A stretch of DNA of 64,000 nt from Bombyx mori (GCF_030269925.1 NC_085130.1:2678501-2742500); one strand, 5' to 3'. Shown: positions 10,201 through 21,018, numbered from the stretch's first letter. Numbers and translations are program-made. Notes: generated from the letters alone by a model not told the origin.

Positions 10201-13200
10201 ATACTAACACGCTTTTATAAATTAGAATTAATTACTCGGATGCTTTAGAATTTTTTATCGAAAATCACAGTTTTGTTATTTTGTTTTACTTCACGAACCG
10301 ACAGACATTTTTGACGTGACAACGTCTTATAATTCGATGGAGCCGGCTGCACGCACGAAAACACATGACTCATGCGGCGTTACCTCGCTCTGAGGCGTTC
10401 CATTTAAGGCTTGAAGTGCAAGCGAGAGCGCGCAGCGAGCGACAGAGGCACAATCGGCCTCCGCGTTCGGCAGCGTTCGACATCTGTCTCTCTCCTACTT
10501 GAGTGAGCGATGCATCCGCGTGGACAGCTGCTATACAATATTACATTTACATGTTTTCGTCAATTATGAAGTTCAGTGAAAAGTGAATGTGGTGTCAATG
10601 ATCCATACAAAATATCTATCAAACAGATAAAATTAAAATTTTCTTTTGAAAAATGAAACAATTCCATCAGTATTTTCTTATGACGTTGTCACGTTGAACT
10701 ATCGTCAGTAAACCTACTTTACAGACAACCGATTTTTTTTTACTTATTCAAGACACCTATTGTCACTGCTGTCTATGTATATGTTTTCTTTTTTGTTTTA
10801 TAAGGAGTTTCTATATCTATCAACTCCAATAGAATTAGGCGGAGCGGTTGTACCTACCCGTGCTGATTCATAAGACTATAAAAAGTGCTTTTCTTTTATT
10901 TCAGGAAATTCAAATTCGCGCGCCGCCTCTCACAGAATACAGCTGTATAAGTTCTTTCAGAAAATGGATTTCCACACCATCGCTTTTGATTACAGAGGTA
11001 CCAACACTAATGAGATCATACTATTCTGTAATTTCTCTGATATACAGGGTGTGCTCGAATAGTTACAGTGAATTCCTTCTTCTAACGTTGTTTTTATGAG
11101 GTTACCTATGCGCAGACAGCATTTTAGTAGTAGTATCTACTGTAGGCGCGCGAGTTCATGTCCATCCTGAGGAATGCGGTAGTGCTGTGACCTAGTTAAT
11201 TATGGTAATGTCGATAATAACTACCGATTTAGTCAACAGCTGTCAATTTAGTTTAATGTAACTTAAGGTAATTTTGCAATTTATGAAATAAAATAAGTGT
11301 GATAAGTAATTACTTGTTTATTTCTAATAGAGAAAAATATTTTTTAAACTCCAATTCATTCGCTATCAATTAATGAAAAGACAACCGACAGATCAGAGTC
11401 GGAATCAGTATGTATCTTTTTTAGTAGGTTTTTTTTTCTATCTGAACTTGTTGGAAGCGGAGTAGTCATGGTTAATTAACACAATAGCGTTAGCGTAAAT
11501 TTTTGATCTCGATAAGCGCGCGTCACAACCGTCACGGACAACACTCGGGGTCAGACGAATGCGGGGGGGCGGGCGGGGGCGGGGCGAGCTGTCCCCCGCG
11601 CGTCGCCTCTGGCCCCGATGGACATGAACTCGCGCGCATGCAGTAGGTAATAGATTCATTCGCGAAACATTTGCTCTTGAGTTGTTAGGTCTCCTTTGGA
11701 GGCGCTCGGGTAGCTGTTAGCAAATCCCACCCCTCCTGGCTGAGCCTTTGCTCGCCCGCCTGTCCTGGTGAAACTGGAAAGGCCTCCGGGCCACCAGTAA
11801 TGCCTCTATTATTAAAAAAAAAGTCCCGCATAGTTCTGTCGCGAGACCGTTACGCGTTCCAGTTTGAAGGGTGGGGCGGGCGCTACAATCATGATTTGAT
11901 GTTTCAAGATGAGTGGGGAGTGGCCCTTGTCTACAACTCCAGCAGGTCGGGAGTACATACATTCCTCAAAACCTATGCATAGAAAATAAGCTCGTATCCT
12001 CAGTTAATTAGTTAGTCTTAGTTGTATCGCAATAATTACTCTCCTACCCTCAAAATCGAAACATATATCTTTTTGGGTTATTTTTTATTATTGCTTAGAT
12101 GGGTGGACGAGCTCACAGCCCACCTGATGTTAAGTGGTTACCGGAGCCCATAGACATCTATAACGTAAACGTCGCCACCCACCTTGAGATATTAAGTTCT
12201 AAGGTCTCAAGTATAGTAACAACGGCTACCCCACCCTTCAAACAGAAACGCATTACTGCTTCACGGCAGAAATAGGCAGGGTGGTGGTACCTACCCGCGC
12301 GGACACACGAGGTCCTACCACCAGTAAGCTTTCGCATAGGCCTCCCCCAAATCCTGCCTTATGTCCTTCTCTTCCAAGGTGGGTACCTAGAGACAAAGGT
12401 CCTAGTATACAACGTTAGACATAGGGCCGCAACTGGTGTAAGGACATCTTCAAGTCCTTGATTTCGATAGGATATGGCGATTCCACGAACCTGTGTCCGA
12501 CTGAGGAGGGCGTCGTGGAAGACGCACTGGTCGTCTACGACTGGCTTCTGGCCACCGCAGACAAGGGTGGGGAGACGCCGCCTGTATTCGTATGGGGACA
12601 CTCTTTGGGTGAGTACTTGAGCTATGATGAGCTAATTATCGTCTTGGTTCACAATACTCCAACAGCTTAGGGAGTGCTCGTGAGTTTTTACCACCGCCAC
12701 CGGAGTTTTTTTTTTATTGCTTAGATGGATGGACGAGCTCACAGCCCACCTGGTGTTAAGTGGTTACTGGAGCCCATAGACATCTACAACGTAAATTCGC
12801 CACCCACCTTGAGATATAAGTTCTAAGGTCTCGAGTATAGTTACAACGGCTGCCCTTCAAACCGAAACGCATGACTGCTTCATGGCAGAAATAGGCGGTG
12901 CGGTGGTACCTACCCGCGCGGACTCACAAAAGGTTCTACCAGCAGTAAAAAAGTTTCATCCATAGGAGCCACTGCGTTCATCCACAGTGCGCTTCCAGAT
13001 TTTTTTTAGCCACGAACCATCCGGCTTTGGAATGAGCTCCTCTCCTGAGTTATCGCTATCGAGATAGTTAAAAAACCCGCAAGCGTAAAAGTTAACTTTA
13101 ATTTATATTATGAAGTTGGAACCGCTATCGAGAACGTTAAAAAACTCGATAGCGTAAAAGTTAACTCGAATTTGTATGGAGAGTTGGAACGTTAAACGTT

Positions 13201-16200
13201 ATCGCTATCGAGAGCGTTAAAAAACTGTATAGCGTAAAAGTTAACTCGAATTTGTATGGAGAGTTGGAACGTTAAACGTTATCGCTATCGAGAGCGTTAA
13301 AAAAATCACTGAGCGCACTGGGGATTGCGAATGGACCGTGAATGTAGTTCAACTGTTTCAGGAACGGCGATATCAGCGCACCTCCTCGGCAACTTGGAGC
13401 AGCTCTCGCTTCGGGTCCTGGGCCGCGCCCTGCCGCCGCCCCGCGGGCTCGTGCTGGAGGCGCCCTTCAACAACTTAGCGGATGAAGTAGCGAAGCACCC
13501 ACTGTCCAAGGTAGGAGCAACTCGAGAGGTCTCTGGGCGACATGTGCTCTGGGAAAAACTCACTTATCCCGATTCATGCGCGGTGTCTTAATTGGTTTAA
13601 GTCAGTGTCTGTTCGTTTGTTTCGCGAGACCTTTATCGAAATATCTTCGAACGGTGACGTCATACGGGGGTACGTAAAATACCATCAAAATACGTTTCGC
13701 TTAATAATGACGTTGATCGTTATTAACTTTAGATTTGTATTAAAGAAATTTGCTCAGTGGCGTGAACGAGTGTTCACCGGAGCCCAGGGTCATCACCTGA
13801 GCCGTCACACGCCAATCATCCAATCACATAATCAACATGGCCGGCGTCATTTCCCCCTTGCCTCGTTCCCCCAAACAGACCCAAAAATCGACTTCTGCGC
13901 ATGTCAAGGTCAGATTTCAAGACTCCGGTCACCGTTCTCGTCGAACCCGTCGCTTGCGACGAAGGGCTCGACGAGCGAATTAACCCACAGACACAGCCCA
14001 CTGAGTTTCTCGCCGGATCTTCTCAGTGGGTCGCGTTTCCGATCCGGTGGTAGATTCTGCGAAGCACTACTCTTGCTAGGGTTCGTGTTAGCAACGTCGT
14101 CAGGCTTGAGCCCCGCGAGCTCACCTACTAGTTAAGGTTACGTTGAAATAGCCTCTCAAGGTTCTCAACTTAAGTAGGGACTTTTTGGCGGAAATGGGAG
14201 GAGTGGAGTTGTGTTATTGTGTATTTGTTTTATTGTGTTTTCTGTGGTGTGGTTATGTATTTAATATCTGTGAAAGTGCACAAATATGGGAAAATAAAAC
14301 AAACCGCTGGACGTAACTTCCCGGGATTCTCCAAAAAGTCCACTGAAAAAATCTTAGTAAATGACACCACCATTTTACTGAGATTATATTTCATCCCATA
14401 TCATTTCATCTCATTTCATTTAATTTCATCCCAGTTGATTAATGTCTCAAATTCTTCATTTCATTTCACTCCGTATTATCATTTTTCATAAAAATATCCC
14501 ATATCATATCATCTCACCTCATTTCATTCCATGCCATGCCATGTTTCATATTAATCAGCTTTATTTCATTTCATAATATGTATCATATTTCATAAAATAT
14601 ATATATTATATATATATATCGACGCTTGAAAGGCAAACGTGTCTAAGCGACAATGCGTGAACTTTACAGTAGACTAAATTAAAGTTGAAATATCAGAACA
14701 TAAAATTTATTTTAACGAATCTAGCTGTAGGATTGAAATGATTTTAATAGACCTAGAAATATATTTTTTTGCGCAATTTTAATAGACCTAGAAATATATA
14801 TTTTTTTTTGCGCATCGAATATGGTTATTGCCTATCATTTATGTACAAAGCAGTTATTGTCGCTTAGTCACGTTTGCCTTCCAAGCGTCGATATAATAAT
14901 ATATAAAAGATTAGGCTGTATGGTGTGACACCTTTGCCTTTCCATTTGGAAAAATAAAAGTGCTACTGCTTGTTATACCCGTCGCTCGGCCGCAGCTGGT
15001 GACGTGGCTGCCGTACTACGAGGCTACCTTCGTGGAGCCCTTCAGGGTCCACCCCGAGCAGAGGTTCCAGTCTGAGAGGCACCTGGGTGGGGCCCCAGGG
15101 CTACCCGTGCTCATACTGCACGCCAGGGACGACGTCGTGGTGCCCTTCGCCGTCGGACTCCAGGTCAGACCCAAGACCAGACTGAGACCTCAATTACATT
15201 GGTAAAACTAAGTCCGCGCTGGTAGGTACCACTACCTCTGACGTAAAAAAAAAGGGTGGGGCAGCCGCTGTAACTATACTGAGACCTTAGAACTTATATC
15301 TCCAGGTAGGTGGTATTTACGATGTATATGTCTATGGGCTCCGGTAACCATCCATTTATGCAATAAAAAAAATATGCATAATCACTTCGGCGTCTGGTAA
15401 CGTCGATGTCCATGGGCGACCGTGACCATCTATCGTCAGAACAGCTCGTCTGCCTACAAAGACAATAGAAGACCTATCTATCCAAATGAATACACGTTGT
15501 ATTTAAGTGGTCAATTCACTTATCTAATCAATGACGTCACGTCCTGCGTCATCAAACATCTCTCACAAAGCACGTGTGAATTGTTACGGAATCTTTAAAA
15601 TTTTGTGACGTCACTCTTAAAACTTTCCCAAAATCATTGCGATAGCCGACGAAACGAAAAAGCGACACTACTAAAAAATGAGACAAACATATATGAACTG
15701 AAACAGAATGTAGTAATAATGGTTCTAAAATCATTTAAAGACTATATTACTTGTAATTGACACTCTTTTTTTAAGTTATACTTCTTTAGGCGCGTTATGA
15801 AAAATTTATGAGGGTGAAATTTTACGACGCGCGCGCACCGTGACACAAAATTAACAGACATGAAGTTGCTCACTAAATCGCTCATTACAATACGACCGAC
15901 GTAACTTGGCGAGTCTGAATATAGCCGCAGGTGAACGTTCGCGCATGTACACTCGTAAAAAAAAGTGTTATTAGCATTCATTTTTTAACTAATATAAATG
16001 ACAAAATTATTATTTAATATAATTCATACTAAATATTAATAAAATATTAACGTTAAATATTTATTATTAATTATTTAATGTTTAAAAAAAAAAGAAATAA
16101 ATTTAATAAAAATAAAGTATAACTTCTTACGCGCGTACATAAGTACACGCACCCTTTTTTATATATTCCAGTTGTACAAATCGATACTAGCTTCGCGCTC

Positions 16201-16739
16201 GCAAGGTGGCGCCACCGTCGCGTTACATGCCTACGAGAAATCCGAGAACCTGGGCCACAAGTGGATATGCGAGGCCAAAGACTTGACCCAAGTTATAGGG
16301 TAAGAATAGTCCTTTTTATTACAAGTAAACTTTAAGCTCAGGTAACAGTGAGTGCAAGCTCCACGATGCCCTCCACCAAGGATCGCAGATGGAGGACAAT
16401 CGTACAAGAGAGACTGATGCAGTGGAGGAGTCACGACCCTCAGTAGTGAGGAGAACGATTCAAGGAGGAGGAATAGTGATTGGCTGTCGAAGTCACCACT
16501 CCCACTGGAGGTCTTTTGGGTGATTTGACAGTCACGGCACAGTACACTTGCGTCATTGAAACTTGGACCTTATATGCCTCAAAATATATCGGTAGTACAG
16601 TTGTATTTCTATGAACGCCTTGCTTTATTCTAATTAAGCGAATACACATGCTTTAAAACTCTTTAATTAATATTTTAAAAATAATTTTATATTTGTTTTT
16701 TTTTTTCATTGCAGAGATTTCGTTACGGCTCATCTATGA
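7227..16739 (+). CDS. ABHD12-like alpha/beta hydrolase (gene 1), ten exons, complete
   Basis: Coding exons joined by frame and GT-AG sites: 7227-7276, 8343-8461, 9264-9377, 9650-9790, 10905-10997, 12471-12608, 13362-13510, 14996-15163, 16172-16299, 16715-16739. They total 1,125 nt, giving 374 aa and a TGA stop. The start AAACATGT precedes MFDLTGICILVPLYTAG, which reads straight into a hydrophobic anchor (about residues 8-42). The hydrolase domain shows VWHILP, then the LYCHGN oxyanion strand, FDYRGYGDS, the nucleophile elbow GHSLG (Ser217), LEAPFNN, the acid in HARDDVVVP (Asp314) and the base in LGHKWI (His353). This set and order are those of ABHD12 (human form 398 aa), an ER-membrane lysophosphatidylserine and monoacylglycerol lipase with a lumenal catalytic domain. 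Introns carry Bm1, a minisatellite and MITEs. Family assignment is firm; substrate is inferred. Confidence 0.93.
10314..10694. mobile_element. Non-autonomous DNA element (family P) in intron 4 of hydrolase gene 1
   Basis: Bounded by CGTGACAACGTCTTATA on the left and its near-inverse TATGACGTTGTCACG on the right. Internal CGGCTGCACGCACGAAAA and GAGGCGTTCCATTTAAGG blocks recur at 26726-27014 and, more decayed, at 60153-60371. No coding capacity. The superfamily is not assigned. Confidence 0.6.
11100..12070. other. Intron 5 of hydrolase gene 1: mixed repeat fragments
   Basis: Holds a GC-rich segment at about 11515-11640 and the 3' part of a non-LTR element at about 11660-11815. That part (GTTAGGTCTCCTTTGGAGGCGC) recurs at 36075-36210 and, reversed, near 60000-60090. 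No exon is supported between 10998 and 12470. Confidence 0.55.
12084..12328 (-). mobile_element. Bm1 SINE, truncated
   Basis: Reverse-complement Bm1: TTATTGCTTAGATGGGTGG at the left (the 3' tail of the SINE), the AACGGCTACCCCACCCTTCA core, and a cut at CCACCAGTAAG, so the tRNA-derived head is missing. Lies in intron 5 of the hydrolase gene, about 140 bp before exon 6. Confidence 0.88.
12708..12947 (-). mobile_element. Bm1 SINE, truncated
   Basis: Second antisense Bm1 in the same gene (intron 6), with a T-run, TTATTGCTTAGATGGATGG and an end at CTACCAGCAGTAA. The head is missing. Confidence 0.87.
12963..13045 (+). mobile_element. Non-LTR ORF2 C-terminal fragment (YLEPLRSS family)
   Basis: Short copy of the GAGCCACTGCGTTCATCCAC ... 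GGAATGAGCTCC block that encodes the end of the reverse-transcriptase ORF seen at 28131 and 55208. Heavily truncated. Confidence 0.6.
13046..13305. repeat. Minisatellite, unit about 72-80 bp, just over three copies
   Basis: Repeated block containing ATCGCTATCGAGAGCGTTAA and GCGTAAAAGTTAACTCGAAT. The last two copies are exactly 80 bp apart (13201 and 13281). It ends about 55 bp before exon 7 of the hydrolase gene, so it lies in the acceptor-proximal part of intron 6. A related single unit, in inverse orientation, is seen near 38733-38795. Confidence 0.85.
13905..14157 (+). mobile_element. Jockey-like non-LTR 3' end (FADD-type family J)
   Basis: Encodes the last residues of the ORF (GHRSRRTRRLR...ARRVN stop) and then the hallmark 3'UTR GATCTTCTCAGTGGGTCGCG ... 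GGTGGTAGATTCTGCGAAGC. The longest copy of this family is on the minus strand at 31203-32243. Confidence 0.75.
14159..14505 (-). repeat. Repeat family G, antisense copy
   Basis: Reverse complement of a block also seen at about 21440-21790, about 48240-49195 and, decayed, at about 6456-6665. Markers are CATATCATTTCATCTCATTTC, AAATCTTAGTAAATG and AAAAAGTCCACTG. Non-coding; probably a non-autonomous transposon, with internal TTCAT-rich simple repeats. Confidence 0.6.
14617..14894. mobile_element. MITE with about 35-bp terminal inverted repeats
   Basis: The left terminus ATATCGACGCTTGAAAGGCA (continuing AACGTGTCTAAGCGACAAT) and the right terminus ATTGTCGCTTAGTCACGTTT (continuing GCCTTCCAAGCGTCGATAT) are near-perfect inverse copies. 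About 280 bp, no ORF, embedded in TA dinucleotides, in intron 7 of hydrolase gene 1, 100 bp before exon 8. Confidence 0.8.
15209..15371 (+). mobile_element. Bm1 SINE, internally deleted
   Basis: Sense-orientation Bm1 core and tail (GGGTGGGGCAGCCGCTGTAA ... GGCTCCGGTAACCATC ... CAATAAAAAAAA) with a deletion after the TAGGTACCACTACC block. It begins 45 bp after exon 8 of the hydrolase gene and is followed at 15385-15470 by a short tail of the YLEPLRSS-family retroposon (GATGTCCATGGGCGACCGTG). Confidence 0.75.
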
Positions 16740-17230
16740 ATATTTGAAGTCGTTAATTAGCTTAATTTTTAGACCAATTTTTGTTATTTTTTTGTACTTT
16801 TTGTAATAATATTTGTTGTAGTTAATACCAGTTTAATAACACGCTTGCAAGACGACAAACACATTCGGGACAAAGGGTTTATTTGTATTCTGCCTAATTT
16901 ATGGAATTAAGTAAATTATTTGATAAATAAATAAAAATGTGTTTTATTGCTAAAGTGTGTAGTAAAAAAGCGCTTAAAGAACACAATAAGCTTTATTGAA
17001 AGTTCAACGAAGTTATTGTAAATCGATTTCTCGGACGGCTGTAATTATTGTATCGAACAAAGGATTGATGACATCCTTTTCAATTCTTCGATTATCTGTG
17101 TTGTTATTGTGATCTGTGAAAATATACCATAAATATTAAGTTAAATTTCACGAGCTAAATATAAAGTTAAATTTGACAAACTAAATACTATAAAGTTAAA
17201 TTTGACGAGCTAAATATAAAGTTACATTTG
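16740..17230. other. 3' flank of hydrolase gene 1
   Basis: AT-rich; contains the likely poly(A) site and, at about 17140-17230, a short tandem of TAAATATAAAGTTAAATTTGAC units about 30-35 bp long. No coding region seen. Confidence 0.5.
16926..16935 (+). promoter_or_regulatory. Likely polyadenylation signals of ABHD12-like gene 1
   Basis: Two overlapping AATAAA hexamers lie about 190 bp after the stop codon, followed within 20 bp by a GTGTTTTATTG downstream element. This fits a short 3'UTR for the gene ending at 16739. Confidence 0.6.
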
Positions 17231-17235
17231 ACAAA

Positions 17236-17740
17236 TCTATATATATAAAAACTAGCGACCCGCCCTCGCTTCTCTTCGGAAACATTAAAACACACATGAA
17301 ACCAAAAAAATAAAAAAAATATATTTTTTTAAAAGTATCCTATGTTCATCAGGGACAATGTCGGCTTCTAATGGAAAAAGAATTTTTCAAATCGGTCCAG
17401 TAGTTTCGGAGCCTATTCGAAACAAACAAACAAACAAATCTTTCCTCTTTATAATATTAGTATAGATGAATTGCTGTTCGTTAGTCTCGCTAAAACTCGA
17501 GAACGGCTGGACCGATTTGGCTAATTTTGGTCTTGAATTATTTGTGGAAATCCAGAGAAGGTTTAAAATGTAGATTAAAATGAAATTGCTCAGAATTAAA
17601 TAAAAATAACAATTTTGTTTTTCCTTTGATGTGTCTCCCGTCGGACGGATTCCTTTTGTTTGTTTTAAGTTTATTTTATACAAAAGCTTAGGTATTTTAT
17701 TTATTGGTTGAGGCACTACGAAGTCTGCCGGGTCAGCTAG
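17236..17740 (+). mobile_element. Helitron-like element, interrupted by a second Helitron
   Basis: Starts TCTATATATATAAAAA and ends GCCGGGTCAGCTAG followed by T. The body holds CTCGAGAACGGCTGGACCGA. The same element uninterrupted is at 57907-58198 and reversed at 49896-50186. Bases 17252-17466 are a different, antisense Helitron inserted after the first ~16 bp between A and T, which is the Helitron target rule. Confidence 0.78.
17252..17466 (-). mobile_element. Helitron-like element nested in another Helitron
   Basis: Antisense: CTAGCGACCCGCCCTCGCTT at the left and ATAATATTAGTATAGA at the right, that is TCTATACTAATATTAT ... GGGCGGGTCGCTAG when reversed. A second copy of this family is at 26324-26537. 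Confidence 0.8.
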
Positions 17741-17980
17741 TTAAATATAAAATTAAACTTGATGAACTAAATAATATTACCAATATACCATACCAAAGTA
17801 TTCCTTAGTTACATTCGCGAGTTTCACAATCATATTCAATATCGCTTCTCTCTTTTCTTCTCTATTCGTATCTTCTTCCTCCACTTCTAAAGCTGAAACG
17901 GGGTTACGATTAAATTTTTTTTTGTGATTCGAAATGGATTTGTATCAACACCCTGTCTTCGTCTGTCGTAAATCATCATT

Positions 17981-18428
17981 AGAAGTCGTCGTGGCCTAAA
18001 GGATAAGACGCCCGGACCGTCCGGTGCGTTCGTGTTGAGCGATGCATCGGTGTTCGAATCCGAGGCGGGTTCCAATTTTTGTAATGAAATACGTACTCGA
18101 CAAATGTTCACGATTGATTTCCACGGTGAAGTAGTAACATCGTGTAATAAAAATCAAACCCCCAAAATTACAATTTGCGTAATCACTGGTGGTAGGACCT
18201 CTTGTGAGTCCGCGCGGCTAGGTACCACCGCGCTGCCTATTTCTGCCGTTGATCAGTAATGCGTTTCGGTTTGAAGGGTGGGGCAGCCGCTGTAACTATA
18301 CGGAGACCTTAGAACTTATATCTCAAGGTGGGTAGCGCATTAACGTTGTAGATGTCTATGGGCTCCAGTAACCACTTAACACCAAGTGGGCCGTGAGCTC
18401 GTCCACCCAGCTAAGCAATAAAAAAAAA
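17981..18428 (+). mobile_element. Bm1 SINE, full length with tRNA-derived head
   Basis: Complete sense copy. The head GTCGTGGCCTAAAGGATAAG with the GTTCGAATCC B-box-like sequence points to a tRNA origin and an internal pol III promoter. The middle (ACGTACTCGACAAATGTTCA) and the body and tail (CTGGTGGTAGGACCTCTTGT ... AGCAATAAAAAAAA) follow. Best reference copy in the window. Confidence 0.92.
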
Positions 18429-18499
18429 CAAAGCTCTAAATGTGGGTGATTTTTGTTTTGTCCTCCTATAGGCCAGTAGCATCAAGATATTCTGGCTTC

Positions 18500-19110
18500 A
18501 TCTTGACTGGTGAGCGAACTAGACAGGGCTTAGAGCGAATTTGTTGACACTAGCCCTGGCGAGAGCAATCCTTCGCTGAATCTACCACCGGATCGGATTA
18601 ACTCTCTGATATTGTTACGCCGGTAAGAGTAACCCCATCTATCGCCGAATAGTCGAACGAATATCGAAGGATCTAGTAGTACCCAGAATGATCGAGAATT
18701 ACAACGCCATCTATTGATAGATAGCGGAAACGACTACTAGAGATGTGTAGAATATTCGCGATAATTCTAGGGATGAGGTATCACTATAAAAGCGTTGTAG
18801 AGATGGCACGCAGTCAGTCAGTAATCGGAACTACTCGAAGCGAAACAGCGAACGGATCACCTGAAGCGAAGCGGAACAAGCTAATTGAGAGTTTTAAAGT
18901 GTTTGTTGAGTGTTTTGAGTGTTGAATACAGTTTTGAAGTTGTACTTTGGTGACATTTTATTTATCCTGGACCCTCAGCGCGTAACAATATGATCAGGCG
19001 AAAAACACAGAGGATCTGTAGGCTAGGTTGCACGTGAAACTCTTTAACGACTTCGACGAGAACAGTGACCGGTGTCTAAAAGCACGGAGACTGGATGTAA
19101 AGGACCCGAA
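18500..19110 (-). mobile_element. Family J non-LTR 3' fragment, split by a solo LTR
   Basis: On the minus strand, CTACCACCGGATCGG and the AACGACTTCGACGAGAACAG block (the ORF end and 3'UTR of family J) lie on either side of the LTR at 18613-18987. So the LTR element jumped into an already truncated non-LTR copy. Confidence 0.55.
18613..18987 (+). mobile_element. Solo LTR (gypsy-like family L)
   Basis: Starts TGTTACGCCGG and ends CAGCGCGTAACA, with the short terminal inverted repeat TGTTACGC/GCGTAACA, flanked by ATAT (18609-18612 and 18988-18991), a 4-bp target duplication typical of gypsy-type elements. It holds a TATA box (CACTATAAAAGCG at about 18782) and about 25-35 bp later TCAGTCAGT, matching the arthropod initiator, so it is a complete retroelement promoter. 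No internal coding region remains. Antisense copies lie at 37862-38246 and 25967-26706. Confidence 0.85.
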
Positions 19111-19263
19111 AGGCCTTATCTAGGTCGAGTGGAAGAGCCATTATTTGATTTGAAATTACACTTTAAGGCCATCAGTACTTAGACGTAATCCACATTATGA
19201 TTAATGTTAAAATTGAAACTTCGACCAAACTACGATGATGGATTAGCATCGCGTAATGAGAGT

Positions 19264-19692
19264 ATTTTAAATGGATGGATGAGCTCACAGCCCACCTGGT
19301 GTTAAGTGGTTACTGGAGTCCATAGAATCTACAATATAAATGCCGCCACCCACCATGAGATGAGCTATAACGTCTCAGAATAGCTACAACGGCTGCCCCG
19401 CCCTTCAAACCGAAACGCATTACTGCTTCACGGCAGAAATAGGCAGGGTGGTGATACCTATCCGTGCGGACTCACAAGAGCTCCTACTACCAGTTATTAC
19501 GCAAATTATAATTTTGCGGGTTTGATTTTATTACACGACGTTATTCCTTCACCGTGGAAGTCAATCGTGAACATTTGATAAGTACGTATTTCATTAGAAA
19601 AATTGGTAGGTACTTGCCGGCGGGATTCGAACACCGTTGCATCGCTACATACGAATGCACCGGACGTCTTATCCTTTAGGCCACGACGACTT
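19264..19692 (-). mobile_element. Bm1 SINE, full length
   Basis: Antisense copy from GGATGGATGAGCTCACAGCC to the tRNA-derived head GGCCACGACGACTT, including GGGATTCGAACACC (the B-box complement). A degraded copy of GGTCCTACCACCAGT is visible in its middle. Confidence 0.88.
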
Positions 19693-20045
19693 GAGTCGAG
19701 TGATATATTGAGTCCATAAACAATCAGATGCACAAACAACGGACGATTTCGTTTAGGTACACCCAAGGCTAGTATTAATAGTGATATTGGTGGAAAATGC
19801 TCGGGATACGCTTCAGTCAGACCTGACGCTTAGACGTGGATCATGAGACAATTCAATCGAGCGTCTAGCAATACAAGGAAAGGTATAAGGGTCCAGGTAT
19901 TAAGTGAGAAATTGCCGTCGTGTATGTAAGTACCAGATGCGCAACTTGGAGAGAAAAGTAAAAGAAAAAACGGCCACAACCACCGAAAAGACAGATAATC
20001 TATTGTTAAAAGTTCATAAAAATATCATTTTTAAGAAATCAAGAA

Positions 20046-20365
20046 CAACTATTAATAAATGGGACTAATTCTAACGCTGGCAGCGCTGCTTCAACGGCTG
20101 AAGGCCTCAAATGACGGAAATATGAAAATCTCTCTAAAGATTTCATATTTGTTCCGTTTGGGGTGGAAACTTTGGGCCCCTGGGGCCCATCTGCTAAAAG
20201 CTTTTTTAAGGACCTTAAAAAAAAACTTTTTGAGGCCTCGGGAGACCAGAAGGCCGGTACGTATTTTGCACAAAGAGTTAGCATTGCTATCCAGCGTGGA
20301 AATGCTGCCAGCCTTCTGGGAACTCTGCCAACAGGCGGTGAGCTAACGCAGATTTTCTATTTATA
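20046..20365 (+). pseudogene. Fragment of an unidentified ORF, copy 1 (ETLGPWGPSAKSFF family)
   Basis: Encodes, with one change of reading frame, the same protein segment as 29701-30025: SNAGSAAS, GWKLWAPGAH or ETLGPWGPSAKSFF depending on frame, then EASGDQKAGTYFAQRVSIAI and NAASLLGTLPTGGELTQ, ending in a TAA. The -GPWG-A--FF--L---L-E--GD--A-----QRISIAIQRGNAAS- pattern is familiar from the end of retroelement ORFs in many animals, but I cannot name the family. Frame integrity is better in the 29.7-kb copy. Confidence 0.6.
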
Positions 20366-20886
20366 AGTAGCTTTACCTAAATAATTATTATTTTTATTCA
20401 TTTATTAGGTTGTTTATATAACTAATTATAGATTAAACATAAATAATATAGTTTTTTATAAAAATATAGATTTTAACTCACATATTTCATTATCATCATC
20501 GCACGTTGTATACTGTGGCTCTGCCTGTAAACAAAACATTAGGTATATACTTTTATATGAGACACCATTATTGTACAATAATTTGTTTATGTCTTATCTC
20601 AAGTTGGTCCGTGATGTGGTTCATGCATGGAAGCAATTTAAAAAAAAACGGGTTTTGCGAAAATTAACTCAAAAAAATTCATTGGCTTTCCGTGTAAATG
20701 CTTTTTACATATTAGAGTTCAGATCAGTTTTATTATTGAATGTTATACAGGGTGTAGCGCTTTTTATCATGAAATAGAAAAAAAACTTTTGAAACCTCAA
20801 TTGCGCTAACGATTTATTCAAGATAAGCTTGCCTATATAAGAGCTCTGAAGTATAAAATTCCATTTGTCCACGTCAGAAGTCATCA

Positions 20887-21018
20887 ATGCGGTGGACTGA
20901 CCAAATTAAAAATGCAGTGAGAGGTCCCCAAAATGAATGCAGTAGAATGGCCTCGACCAGGGAGAGATGGCGGGACATCGTGAGACACATCAACTCTGGC
21001 CCCCCCAACACCACATGA
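20887..21018 (+). pseudogene. C-terminal fragment of a non-LTR retroelement ORF2
   Basis: Forty-three codons beginning MRWTDQIKNAVRG and containing RERWRDIVRHI, then TGA. The RW-DDI ... A-DR--W pattern is the very end of endonuclease-reverse transcriptase proteins such as RTE- and jockey-type elements. Only the last few dozen residues remain. Confidence 0.6.

Noticed and set aside
13046..13305. CRISPR-like array
   Set aside because: Three 72-80 bp tandem units without spacers in a eukaryotic intron; a minisatellite.
13542..14135. 197-codon ORF after exon 7 of hydrolase gene 1
   Set aside because: Runs through intron sequence and a non-LTR 3'UTR (family J); composition-driven frame.
17981..18060. 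tRNA gene suggested by GTCGTGGCCTAAAGGATAAG and GTTCGAATCC
   Set aside because: It is the tRNA-derived head of a Bm1 SINE; the sequence is repeated at 19.6, 42.1, 52.0 and 57.1 kb and does not fold as a full tRNA by inspection.
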